Shown here: positions 1 to 7,600 of the stretch, one piece after another
Layout: every line of letters begins with the position of its first letter
Position numbering within the stretch: the stretch's first letter is position 1
Assembly: GCF_003544915.1 (NCBI RefSeq)
Contig: NZ_CP032097.1
Coordinates: 1,860,001-1,924,000 of the forward strand
Source of the DNA: Arcobacter ellisii
GTDB taxonomy: Bacteria; Campylobacterota; Campylobacteria; Campylobacterales; Arcobacteraceae
Length of the DNA stretch: 64,000 nt
Direction: 5' to 3'
Notes under the pieces: model-generated
Database searches by the model: none
What the model saw: only the letters and a program-made list of their open reading frames with translations
What the model was told of the DNA's origin: nothing
Program-made: the position numbers and the translations under genes

Positions 1-1238
1 CTGTACTTTTTGTTGAAGATGAAGAGTTAGCTAGAGAAAAACTTGCAAAACTTTTAAGTAAATTATTTAAAACTGTAATTCTTGCAATAAATGGAGAAGA
101 AGGTTTAAAAAAATTCAAAGAATCATATGACTCAGATGAAAAAATTGATTTGATAATATCAGATATAAATATGCCAATTATGAATGGTTTGGAAATGATT
201 GAAAGAATTAGAGAGATAGACTTAAATGTTCCTCTAATTTTTACAACTGCAAGAAGTGAAACTGAAAATATCATCAAAGCAATTGATTTAAACGTTAGTA
301 GTTATATCATAAAACCTATTGATACAACTCTTCTTATAAAAAAGATATCTGATGCCTGCGAAAAACAATATATTCAATCTCAATTAGATGAAAAACAATA
401 TAAACTAAAAAAATATCTTGAAGCTGTTGATAATGTAGCTTTAATTTATAAAATGGATGGAGATGGAAATATCTCTTTTGCCAATAAAAGTTTATTAGAA
501 ACTTCAAAATATACAATCGAAGAGTTAAAAGAGATTGGATTTTCTGGATTAATTCATCCTGATATCCCAAAAGAGTATATTGAAAAAACTTGGGAAAGTC
601 TAAAAAAAGGTGATTCTTGGACAGGAAATACAAAATTTCTTGCAAAAGATGGTGAAGCTTTTTATCTAAAAAATACTATTTTTAGTTTAGATTCAGATTC
701 AAAAACTGAATATATAACTATTGGATTTTCAACAACAAAAGAGAATATTGAAAAAAGAGAGTTTCAAAAGAAAGTTATAAAAGCACTTCAAGAGTTTAAT
801 AAAAAAGAGTATTTTTATAAAAAACAATTTCAAGAATTAACAGATAGACTAAATCAATTAGAATCATATGTTCCAAGATTACAAGAAGAGTTAGAAGAAC
901 AAAAAGCAAAAACCCTAAGTCGACAAAGACAACTTGACCACTATGAGTTACAAATGCATAATGTTGATGAAAAATATTATGGACATATGACTACAAAAAG
1001 TAAAGAAGCTGAAGAGTATGCAAAAAATGTCGCTTTATTAAAACAAGAAAAAGCAACTTTAGTAGAAAAAGTTAAATCTTCACAAGAAGAGATTTTAGCA
1101 ACAAAAAAAGAGTTAGCTTTACTTACAGAGATGAATGAACAAAAAAACAAAAGAATAGAAGACTTAAAAGATGTAATCAAATCTTTAGAAGAAAAAGTAA
1201 AAGAATTAACAGAGAACAATCATCATAGCCTCTTTTGA
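1..1238 (+). CDS. Receiver-PAS response regulator with long coiled coil (5' end outside window)
   Basis: The reading frame is open from base 3, so the start lies to the left of the window. The visible N-terminus is a receiver domain: an acidic pocket (VEDEE) right at the edge, phosphoacceptor Asp in ISDINMPIMNG, and a Lys in IIKPID. A PAS domain follows (YKMDGDGNISFANKSLLE through TIGFSTTKENIEKR). The last 150 or so residues are a charged heptad-like coiled coil with no enzymatic output. It is therefore a receiver-PAS protein that probably signals by protein contact. Its stop codon lies 16 bp inside the convergent histidine kinase gene, a natural candidate partner. The role is unknown; the domain calls are solid. 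Confidence 0.85.
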   Translation, partial: VLFVEDEELAREKLAKLLSKLFKTVILAINGEEGLKKFKESYDSDEKIDLIISDINMPIMNGLEMIERIREIDLNVPLIFTTARSETENIIKAIDLNVSSYIIKPIDTTLLIKKISDACEKQYIQSQLDEKQYKLKKYLEAVDNVALIYKMDGDGNISFANKSLLETSKYTIEELKEIGFSGLIHPDIPKEYIEKTWESLKKGDSWTGNTKFLAKDGEAFYLKNTIFSLDSDSKTEYITIGFSTTKENIEKREFQKKVIKALQEFNKKEYFYKKQFQELTDRLNQLESYVPRLQEELEEQKAKTLSRQRQLDHYELQMHNVDEKYYGHMTTKSKEAEEYAKNVALLKQEKATLVEKVKSSQEEILATKKELALLTEMNEQKNKRIEDLKDVIKSLEEKVKELTENNHHSLF

Positions 1239-2338
1239 GGAAGAGCTATGATATATCTTAATCCATCTTTACTATTACCTATTTTTAAATCTCCACCAAA
1301 ACTATTTTTAATCACAAGTTTTACCATATATAAACCTGTTCCTGTTCCATTTGCTTTTGTTGTGTAATAAGGATCAAAAAGTTTTTCTAAAGTCTCTATA
1401 TTTACTCCACCTGCATTATCTTCCATAATTAATATTGTATATGCTTGTTTAGATAATACAGAAATATTAATCTTTCTATTTTCTATTGCTCTTTCATTAA
1501 AGGCATCAATTGAATTATTTATAATATTTAAAATAACCTGTTCTAATTCTGTTTCACTTCCATAAACTTTCTCATCATCAACCTCAAGAGTTAAATCAAT
1601 TTTATTTACTTCAAATTGATTTCCAAGTAATTTAATAGAAGTATTTATTGCATTTTTGATAAAAAACTCTCTTTTGTTTTTTTCAGGATTAAAAAAGTTT
1701 CTAAAACCATCAATAGTTTCACTCAAAAATTGTATCTGTTCTTTTGTATTTTTTGAAAAATCTTCAATAAATTTTTCATCAATTTCATTATATTCATATG
1801 AAGTTTTTACATCATTACAATATAAAGACAAAATATTTAAAGGTTGTTTTAATTGATGGGCAATTACACCTATCATTTCACCCATTGTTGCCATTTTTGA
1901 TTGATGAATTAAAACCTTTTCTTTTTCAGCAATTTGTAATTCATCTTGTTTTCTTCTTTCAAAAATATCAATATAAACTTTTAATTTAGAATTTAATAAA
2001 ACATCATGTATAGGTTTTGTGATATATTCAACTGCTCCTAAATTATAACCTTTTGTTTTATATTCATCTTTATCATAAATTCCTGTTATGAAAATAACTG
2101 GAATATCTTTAGTTCTTTCTATATTTTTAATATAATCAACAAATTCAAAACCATCTATTTCTGGCATTTGTACATCAGTTAAAATTAAATCCACATCTTC
2201 TTTCATTAAAATTTCAATTCCCTCTTGAGCATTGAGGGCTGAATAAATTTCTACATCAAAACTATCTTCTATCATCATCTTTAAAGAATATATATTTTCA
2301 GGAACATCATCTACAATTAAAATACTAAATTTTTCCAT
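1223..2338 (-). CDS. Receiver-histidine kinase fusion (371 aa)
   Basis: A soluble protein with an N-terminal receiver (acidic pocket VDD around residue 10, phosphoacceptor Asp55 in LTDVQMPEIDG, Lys108 in TKPI) joined directly to a kinase core. The H-box is IAHQLKQPLN with His161 after a MATMGEMIG helix, the N-box is NIINNSIDAF, then EDNAGG and GTGTGLYMVK of the ATP lid. There are no membrane segments or sensory domain, so its input is likely phosphotransfer to the receiver, which then controls the kinase. It starts 2 bp after the upstream kinase gene on the same strand, so the two form an operon. Its 3' end overlaps the convergent receiver-PAS gene by 16 bp. Confidence 0.9.
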   Translation of the reverse strand: MEKFSILIVDDVPENIYSLKMMIEDSFDVEIYSALNAQEGIEILMKEDVDLILTDVQMPEIDGFEFVDYIKNIERTKDIPVIFITGIYDKDEYKTKGYNLGAVEYITKPIHDVLLNSKLKVYIDIFERRKQDELQIAEKEKVLIHQSKMATMGEMIGVIAHQLKQPLNILSLYCNDVKTSYEYNEIDEKFIEDFSKNTKEQIQFLSETIDGFRNFFNPEKNKREFFIKNAINTSIKLLGNQFEVNKIDLTLEVDDEKVYGSETELEQVILNIINNSIDAFNERAIENRKINISVLSKQAYTILIMEDNAGGVNIETLEKLFDPYYTTKANGTGTGLYMVKLVIKNSFGGDLKIGNSKDGLRYIIALPQKRL

Positions 2339-2340
2339 TT

Positions 2341-3954
2341 CTATTTCCCCAAATAAGTTAAAATTTTATTCAATAATTCTGTTTTAATAAACTCTTTTTT
2401 CAAAAAGTTTTCATTATCATTTTCTTTTGTTGTAATTACTAAATAGTTTAGATTTTTATTTATCAAATACTCTAAAATCTCATCTAAATTTGATGATAAA
2501 TTTTCTTCATAAATTAAAATAAGTTTATAATCTTTTTCTAAAAAAGATAAAGACTCTTCAAAAGAATTAACATAATCAATAATAACACCTTGTTTTTTCA
2601 ACGAAACAGCAATTGGAAAAAAAGAGCTATGGTCACTATTTATTATTAAAATTCTCTCTTCTTGTTTTAATTTTGTCTCTTCCAAAACATTTTCATCCAT
2701 ATCAAAAAAGACTATATCATCAATAACTTCATTCTCATTTTTTGAAAATATGGTAACTTTATCATCTGAAATATTTTTGATATTTGTTTTTTTAGGCAAA
2801 ATAAGTTCAAAAGTGCTTCCTTTTTCAACTTCACTAAAAGCTTTTATATCAGCTCCCAATAAAAGTGCTAACTCTTTTGAAATAGCAAGTCCTAAACCAG
2901 TTCCTCCATATTTTCTAGTTGTACTTCCATCAGCTTGTTTAAATCTTTCAAAAATATGATTTAATTTTTCTTTTGGAATACCTATTCCTTCATCTATAAC
3001 TTTTATTGTCAAATCATTGGCATTTTCTTCTAAAATTACCTCTATTTTTCCCTCTTGTGTAAACTTAATTGCATTACTTATTAGATTTTTTAAAATCTGT
3101 TTTATTCTATTTGAATCAGTTAATAAATAAATCTCATTTAACAAACAATTTGAAATTAATAATAAATTCTTTTCAATTGCAAGTGGTTGCATTTGAGTAA
3201 TTAAATCATCAATCAATTGATTCATATTTATTTTTGTTAAATTTATAGCTATTTCACCTGCTTCAATTTTAGAAATATCCAAAATATCATTTATCAAAAC
3301 TAATAAATCATTTCCACAATTATTGATGATTTTCATATTTTTAACTTGCTCATCATCGAGTTTTTTATTTTTATTTTTTGCCATAATTGATGAAATTACA
3401 ATAATAGAATTTAATGGTGTCTTTAATTCATGAGACATATTTGCTAAAAAATCGCTTTTATATTTATCAGATTCTATTAATTTTTTTTGTTGTTCTTTTA
3501 ATTCATTTGTTAAATGTTTCAATATTTTATTTTTATTTTTCATTCTTTGAACATTTAAACAAGCATCAATACTTATATTTAATTTCACAATTAAATCTTG
3601 AAACATAGAAGTTATATATTCAAAATTCACATCACTATTTTCATAAATAATGTAAAATATTCCTTTATCTAAAGGCAAAACCAATAGTTTATTTTGCTCA
3701 AAATCAAATATCTTTACATATTTTAAATCTTGTATATACTCCTTTAGTAACTCGTTATTAAACTCCAAAGAATTATTGTAAGACATATATCTATATATAT
3801 CATTATTTTCATCAATAAGATAAAAAAAACCATTTATAGCATTTGTTTCTTCAACAAATGTAGTAATGATCTCTTTTATCATAGAATTCAAATCTAAACT
3901 ATTACCAATTGAGCTATGACATTTGTATGTCAATGCCAAATGTTCCATAAACAT
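2341..3954 (-). CDS. GAF-like sensor histidine kinase with degenerate C-terminal receiver
   Basis: The frame is open to 3987, but the ATG at 3954 (MFMEHLA) is preceded by AAAGGTGA at good spacing and is the better start, giving 537 residues. Residues about 5-135 look like a GAF fold. The HisKA H-box is SHELKTP (His175), followed by an N-box (NLISNAIKF), DEGIGIP and GGTGLGLAISKEL. The last 100 residues resemble a receiver, but the acidic pocket reads IINSD and the phosphoacceptor position reads LILIYEEN, with Tyr where Asp belongs. It is probably a non-phosphorylatable pseudo-receiver. There are no membrane helices, so it is cytoplasmic. It forms an operon with the receiver-kinase 2 bp downstream. 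Confidence 0.88.
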   Translation of the reverse strand: MFMEHLALTYKCHSSIGNSLDLNSMIKEIITTFVEETNAINGFFYLIDENNDIYRYMSYNNSLEFNNELLKEYIQDLKYVKIFDFEQNKLLVLPLDKGIFYIIYENSDVNFEYITSMFQDLIVKLNISIDACLNVQRMKNKNKILKHLTNELKEQQKKLIESDKYKSDFLANMSHELKTPLNSIIVISSIMAKNKNKKLDDEQVKNMKIINNCGNDLLVLINDILDISKIEAGEIAINLTKINMNQLIDDLITQMQPLAIEKNLLLISNCLLNEIYLLTDSNRIKQILKNLISNAIKFTQEGKIEVILEENANDLTIKVIDEGIGIPKEKLNHIFERFKQADGSTTRKYGGTGLGLAISKELALLLGADIKAFSEVEKGSTFELILPKKTNIKNISDDKVTIFSKNENEVIDDIVFFDMDENVLEETKLKQEERILIINSDHSSFFPIAVSLKKQGVIIDYVNSFEESLSFLEKDYKLILIYEENLSSNLDEILEYLINKNLNYLVITTKENDNENFLKKEFIKTELLNKILTYLGK

Positions 3955-4103
3955 ATTTTCACCTTTAATGATTAAAAAAATCTTCAATCAGAAAAAATAA
4001 TACCATAAAAAGTTCTTTTTAGTAAAGATATTTTTATTTATAACTTTTTTTAAATTTTTTTATTCCCTATGAATATTTTAGCTAACTTTAATTATTTAAA
4101 GTA

Positions 4104-4109
4104 TATAAT
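4104..4109 (+). promoter_or_regulatory. -10 element of the tRNA cluster
   Basis: TATAAT lies 18 bp before the first tRNA, preceded by long T and A tracts as in Campylobacterota promoters, where -35 boxes are weak or absent. No canonical -35 was seen. Confidence 0.6.
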
Positions 4110-4127
4110 TCCGTCCACTTAAATTAT

Positions 4128-4202
4128 TGGGGTATCGCCAAGCGGTAAGGCAACGGTTTTTGGTACCGTCATTCGAAGGTTCGAATCCTTCTACCCCATC
4201 CA
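4128..4202 (+). tRNA. tRNA-Gln(TTG)
   Basis: Cloverleaf read by eye: acceptor TGGGGTA pairs with TACCCCA, anticodon stem ACGGT/ACCGT holds a 7-nt loop with anticodon TTG, and the T arm has GGTTCGAATCC. The 3' CCA is encoded at 4200-4202. First gene of a four-tRNA cluster. Confidence 0.96.
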
Positions 4203-4227
4203 AATTAGTTTAAGTTTTATTATTGAT

Positions 4228-4312
4228 GGTGAGGTTGGAGAGTGGTCAAATCCTGCGGACTGTAAATCCGCCGCCTACGGCTTCGAAGGTTCGAATCCTT
4301 CTCTCACCACCA
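4228..4312 (+). tRNA. tRNA-Tyr(GTA)
   Basis: A class II tRNA with a long variable arm. Acceptor GGTGAGG pairs with TCTCACC (one G-U pair). Anticodon stem GCGGA/TCCGC encloses a loop with GTA. Encoded CCA at 4310-4312. It shares an almost identical T-arm stretch with the preceding tRNA-Gln. Confidence 0.96.
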
Positions 4313-4336
4313 CTTTTTTTATTCAAAAGCAACAAG

Positions 4337-4412
4337 GGTTCGATAGCTCAGTCGGTAGAGCAAAGGATTGAAAATCCTTGTGTCGACAGTTCGATTCTGT
4401 CTCGAACCACCA
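4337..4412 (+). tRNA. tRNA-Phe(GAA)
   Basis: Acceptor GGTTCGA pairs with TCGAACC; anticodon stem AAGGA/TCCTT holds a loop with GAA; D arm GCTCAGTCGGTAGAGC. Encoded CCA at 4410-4412. Confidence 0.97.
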
Positions 4413-4437
4413 CTTTTGAATTTTTATATACACATGT

Positions 4438-4524
4438 GCGAGTGTGGCGGAATAGGTAGACGCGCGGGACTTAAAATCCCGTTCCGGTTTCGGAGTGTGA
4501 GTTCGATTCTCACCATTCGCACCA
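4438..4524 (+). tRNA. tRNA-Leu(TAA)
   Basis: A class II tRNA. Acceptor GCGAGTG pairs with CATTCGC (one G-U pair); anticodon stem CGGGA/TCCCG encloses TAA; long variable arm. Encoded CCA at 4522-4524. Last tRNA of the cluster. Confidence 0.97.
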
Positions 4525-4613
4525 CTTTGTGTTTTTAATCCCAAATATATACTATCTTAAATTTAAAAATCACAAACTGTTCTAAGATTGTACCAATAGT
4601 ATTCTAATCAACT

Positions 4614-4943
4614 TCAAAGTTTTGATAACATAACTAAAATAAATGGAACATGATATTTTGGAGCGCCAACAATATCAAATATTTTACATGTCACAGCTGC
4701 AAACTTTAAAATATCATCTTTTGTATATTCATGCTCATAAGCGTTGTCTAGTAACTCTAAACTCTTTTGTGATACTAATTCTAAATCATCACAATTCACA
4801 ATATCTTCATCAAGTGTTTTTACAAATTTACAGGCATGTGGAAATATTTCTAATAGTTCTTTTAACTCTGTTTCTTCAGTACCTTCTAAAAGTTGTGAAT
4901 ACTTTTTGAAAAAATCGTTTATCTCTTGAAATTTGCAAACCAT
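4614..4943 (-). CDS. Small helical protein of unknown function (109 aa)
   Basis: ATG with AAAGGA eleven bases upstream. The product is acidic and predicted almost entirely helical (MVCKFQEINDFFKKYS onward), with no signal peptide, membrane segment or clear catalytic motif. It has four Cys residues that are not arranged as CxxC. It sits alone between the tRNA cluster and the dCache kinase on the minus strand. I do not recognise the family; start quality and codon use say it is a real gene. Confidence 0.7.
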   Translation of the reverse strand: MVCKFQEINDFFKKYSQLLEGTEETELKELLEIFPHACKFVKTLDEDIVNCDDLELVSQKSLELLDNAYEHEYTKDDILKFAAVTCKIFDIVGAPKYHVPFILVMLSKL

Positions 4944-5018
4944 GTGATTCCTTTGTGTTTATTTTTTAATATACAAAAAGTGTACCACCTATTTTAATTT
5001 TGACAAGTTAACAAAAAA

Positions 5019-6920
5019 TCACTCTTCTTCTGACAACTTTAATTTTATTCTAAATTGTGCACCAAAATATTTTTTATCATTAAAAATAAACTCTTTATTT
5101 TTAACACTGATTATTCCATTTAGATGTTTAGTTACTATCTCTTCAGTCATATAAAGACCAATTCCTGTACCTTGAGATTGATGTTTTGTTGTAAAATATG
5201 GTTCAAAAATTTTATTAATAACCTCTTCTTTAATTCCACCTGCATTATCTTTTATTATAATATTTACCTCATCTATATTATTTTTATAAACATCAATAAA
5301 AATATATCTATCATTCTCTTTTTTCAATAATTCATCTCTTGAATTATTCAAAATATTAATCAATGCCTGAATTAGTTCATTTTCATAACTAAATAATTCA
5401 ATATCTTCAATATTTTTAATTATATGTATCTCTTTTGCATTAAATTGTGCAGAAATTAAATCTAAAGTTGTTGAGAAAGTATTTCTTAGGAAGAACTTTG
5501 TTTTTTGTCTATTTGGACTAAAGAAGTTTCTAAAATCATCTATTGTTTGTGATAGATATTGTGCTGATGTATTTATCTTTTTTGAAGCTTCAAAGAAAAA
5601 TTCATCAGTTAAAATTCCCATCTCTTTTTGTAAAACCATTCCACTTGAAGCTGTTGTAATGGTTGATAATGGCTGTCTCCATTGATGGGCAATATTTCCT
5701 ATCATCTCTCCCATAGCTGCCATTTTTGATTGTTGGTGTAAAATCAACTGTTTTTTATCTAACTCTTTTTTATATTGTCTAAATTTATTTTCTAAAAATA
5801 AAGAGACATATCTTGATATTAGCAATAATATAACAATTAAAATAGAACCAATAATCAATATATTTTTTATATAATTATCATATTTTTCATCTAGTTTTCT
5901 TTTTGTCTCAAGAATTTTTGAATTTATATCATCTTCATAAAATCCTGTTCCAATTAACCAATTCCAATCGTTTAAACCTTGAATATAACTAATTTTTTTA
6001 GTTGGAAGATTATTTGTAGGTTTTTCATTTTGTATATATGAATAAAAACCATTACCTTTTTTTGCTATTTCTATCATTTCAGGTATTACATTTTCGCTAT
6101 TTTCAATACCTTTGTTTTCAATATAATTTTTACCTATATAATCTTTTTTTATGTGACTTAAATACAAACCATCATAATTTAATACAAATATATAACCTGA
6201 GTTACCAAATTTAATCATATTTATATATTCTAAGGCTTTTTTCTGAATCATTTTTTCAAAATCTTCAAAATATTCACCTGTTCCAATAGCCATATTTAAA
6301 GGCTCAAAATATTTATAAAATGATATCTTTCTTGCTACTTGTCCATTTGTATTTGGTTTGTACCAATAATATTCATCAAATCTTTCAGTTTTTTCTTTTA
6401 TTACATTTACAATTGATTGAAAAAGTTTATAACCTCTTGCATCTGTATAATCTATAAAATTTTTTCCTTCAATACTTGTATCTATTGGATGTAAAAGTTT
6501 ATTTCCATAAACATCATCCATAAAAATATACCCTCTTCCATCATTAAATGATAAAGAACCTAATGCAATTTTTATTAACTCAAATATCTCTTCATTTGTT
6601 TTTGTATCTTTATATTTTTCATATATTCCAGTTGCGATTCCATGAGCTTCATAAACTCTATTTTTAACACTATTTTTAAGTTCTTGTTCTGTACTTTTTT
6701 GAAGTTGTTTTATAAAAGAATATACTCTTGAAACCTCTTCTTTTATATTTTCTTTATTTTCTAAAATATATTTTTCTTCAATATCTTTTTTCTCTTCATT
6801 AAAAGTATTTTTATTTTCAAAATATAAAAATAAGATTACAAAAATAGAAAAAAATATAACAAAAATTGAAGGCATAAATTTTATTATTTTTAAAAATTGT
6901 TTTTCTTTTGAAGTTTCCAT
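5019..6920 (-). CDS. Membrane sensor histidine kinase with double Cache domain (633 aa)
   Basis: Transmembrane helices at about residues 15-33 and 352-371 flank a periplasmic region with two Cache repeats (GRGYIFMDDVYGNKLLHP and NSGYIFVLNYDGLYLSH, each ending in an IGTG(E/F)Y motif), as in the dCache_2 family that binds small ligands. The cytoplasmic core has H-box IAHQWRQPLS (His412 after MAAMGEMIG), N-box NILNNSRDEL, KDNAGG and GTGIGLYM. The core belongs to the same subclass as the receiver-kinase at 1223-2338. No response regulator is adjacent. The ligand cannot be deduced from sequence; small organic acids or amino acids are typical for this fold. Confidence 0.9.
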   Translation of the reverse strand: METSKEKQFLKIIKFMPSIFVIFFSIFVILFLYFENKNTFNEEKKDIEEKYILENKENIKEEVSRVYSFIKQLQKSTEQELKNSVKNRVYEAHGIATGIYEKYKDTKTNEEIFELIKIALGSLSFNDGRGYIFMDDVYGNKLLHPIDTSIEGKNFIDYTDARGYKLFQSIVNVIKEKTERFDEYYWYKPNTNGQVARKISFYKYFEPLNMAIGTGEYFEDFEKMIQKKALEYINMIKFGNSGYIFVLNYDGLYLSHIKKDYIGKNYIENKGIENSENVIPEMIEIAKKGNGFYSYIQNEKPTNNLPTKKISYIQGLNDWNWLIGTGFYEDDINSKILETKRKLDEKYDNYIKNILIIGSILIVILLLISRYVSLFLENKFRQYKKELDKKQLILHQQSKMAAMGEMIGNIAHQWRQPLSTITTASSGMVLQKEMGILTDEFFFEASKKINTSAQYLSQTIDDFRNFFSPNRQKTKFFLRNTFSTTLDLISAQFNAKEIHIIKNIEDIELFSYENELIQALINILNNSRDELLKKENDRYIFIDVYKNNIDEVNIIIKDNAGGIKEEVINKIFEPYFTTKHQSQGTGIGLYMTEEIVTKHLNGIISVKNKEFIFNDKKYFGAQFRIKLKLSEEE

Positions 6921-6957
6921 ATTTTAATTACTTTTTCATAGAATCATATAAGCGAGC

Positions 6958-6963
6958 ATTATA
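6958..6963 (-). promoter_or_regulatory. -10 element for the dCache kinase
   Basis: On the minus strand, TGTTATAATGC gives a TATAAT about 38 bp before the kinase start codon. No clear -35. Confidence 0.45.
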
Positions 6964-7034
6964 ACAATTTTTATTTTAATTGGCGATTTTAAATTACTTT
7001 GATTATTATATTTAGGATAAAAGTAATCCTTTGA

Positions 7035-7040
7035 TATAAT
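7035..7040 (+). promoter_or_regulatory. -10 element for the FMN reductase gene
   Basis: TTTGATATAAT lies 32 bp before the start codon, with an AAGGATT ribosome binding site in between. Confidence 0.55.
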
Positions 7041-7071
7041 CTTTTTTTTAAAAAATTTTATAAGGATTATT

Positions 7072-7581
7072 ATGACAAAAATAGGAATATTAGTAGCTAG
7101 TTCTAATAACAATCAAAAATTAGGTTTAAAACTTAAAGAATTAGCATTAAGCCAAAATTGTGAAGTTGATTTAATAAATTTAGTTGATTTAAGATTACCA
7201 TTATATAGCACAGTTGAAGAGGAAGAGAATGGAATTCCTGAATCAGCACTTGATTTAGCAACAAAAATTCTAGCGTTAAAAGCTTTTATTATTGTTGCAC
7301 CAGAATATAACGGAGTTATGCCTCCTGTATTAAACAATGCTATGGCATGGACTTCACGAGCTACAAAAAATTGGAGAGATGCTTTCAATGAAAAATTTGT
7401 AGGACTTGCAACTCACAGTGGTGGAGGTGGAGCAAAAGGTCTTCAAGCTATGAGAATTATGTTTCAACATTTAGGTTCAACTATAATAGCTAGAGAAATT
7501 TTAACTACTTATGAAAAACCTTTAAATGAAGAGAGTGCAATCGCAATGATTAACTCATTAAAAAAATTAGCAATGGCTTAA
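7072..7581 (+). CDS. NAD(P)H-dependent FMN reductase-family flavoprotein (169 aa)
   Basis: A flavodoxin-fold reductase of the NADPH-dependent FMN reductase family. The N-terminus IGILVASSNNNQKLG is the phosphate-binding loop for FMN, and APEYNGVMPPVLNNAMAW is the family signature, followed by a glycine-rich ATHSGGGGAKG stretch. Length is normal for the family. Such enzymes reduce flavins, quinones, azo dyes or chromate in the cytoplasm; the physiological substrate is unclear. It is monocistronic, with its own -10 box, an AAGGATT ribosome binding site and a strong terminator overlapping its stop codon. Confidence 0.88.
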   Translation: MTKIGILVASSNNNQKLGLKLKELALSQNCEVDLINLVDLRLPLYSTVEEEENGIPESALDLATKILALKAFIIVAPEYNGVMPPVLNNAMAWTSRATKNWRDAFNEKFVGLATHSGGGGAKGLQAMRIMFQHLGSTIIAREILTTYEKPLNEESAIAMINSLKKLAMA

Positions 7582-7600
7582 GATTTTTCTTAAGCCTTTT
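7575..7600 (+). terminator. Intrinsic terminator after the FMN reductase
   Basis: A 9-bp stem (GGCTTAAGA/TCTTAAGCC) with a TTTT loop is followed by TTTTCTTCTTTT. It includes the stop codon of the FMN reductase and reaches into the 3' end of the convergent GGDEF-EAL gene. Confidence 0.8.

Noticed and set aside
4128-4524. tRNA cluster as an attachment site for an integrated island
   Set aside because: No integrase gene and no displaced tRNA 3' repeat were found downstream; the flanking genes look like ordinary chromosome.
4323-4544. A 73-codon minus-strand ORF covering tRNA-Phe and tRNA-Leu, and a plus-strand ORF at 4223-4459
   Set aside because: Both are read through tRNA genes; this kind of ENRTHTP-like translation is a well-known artefact of tRNA antisense frames.
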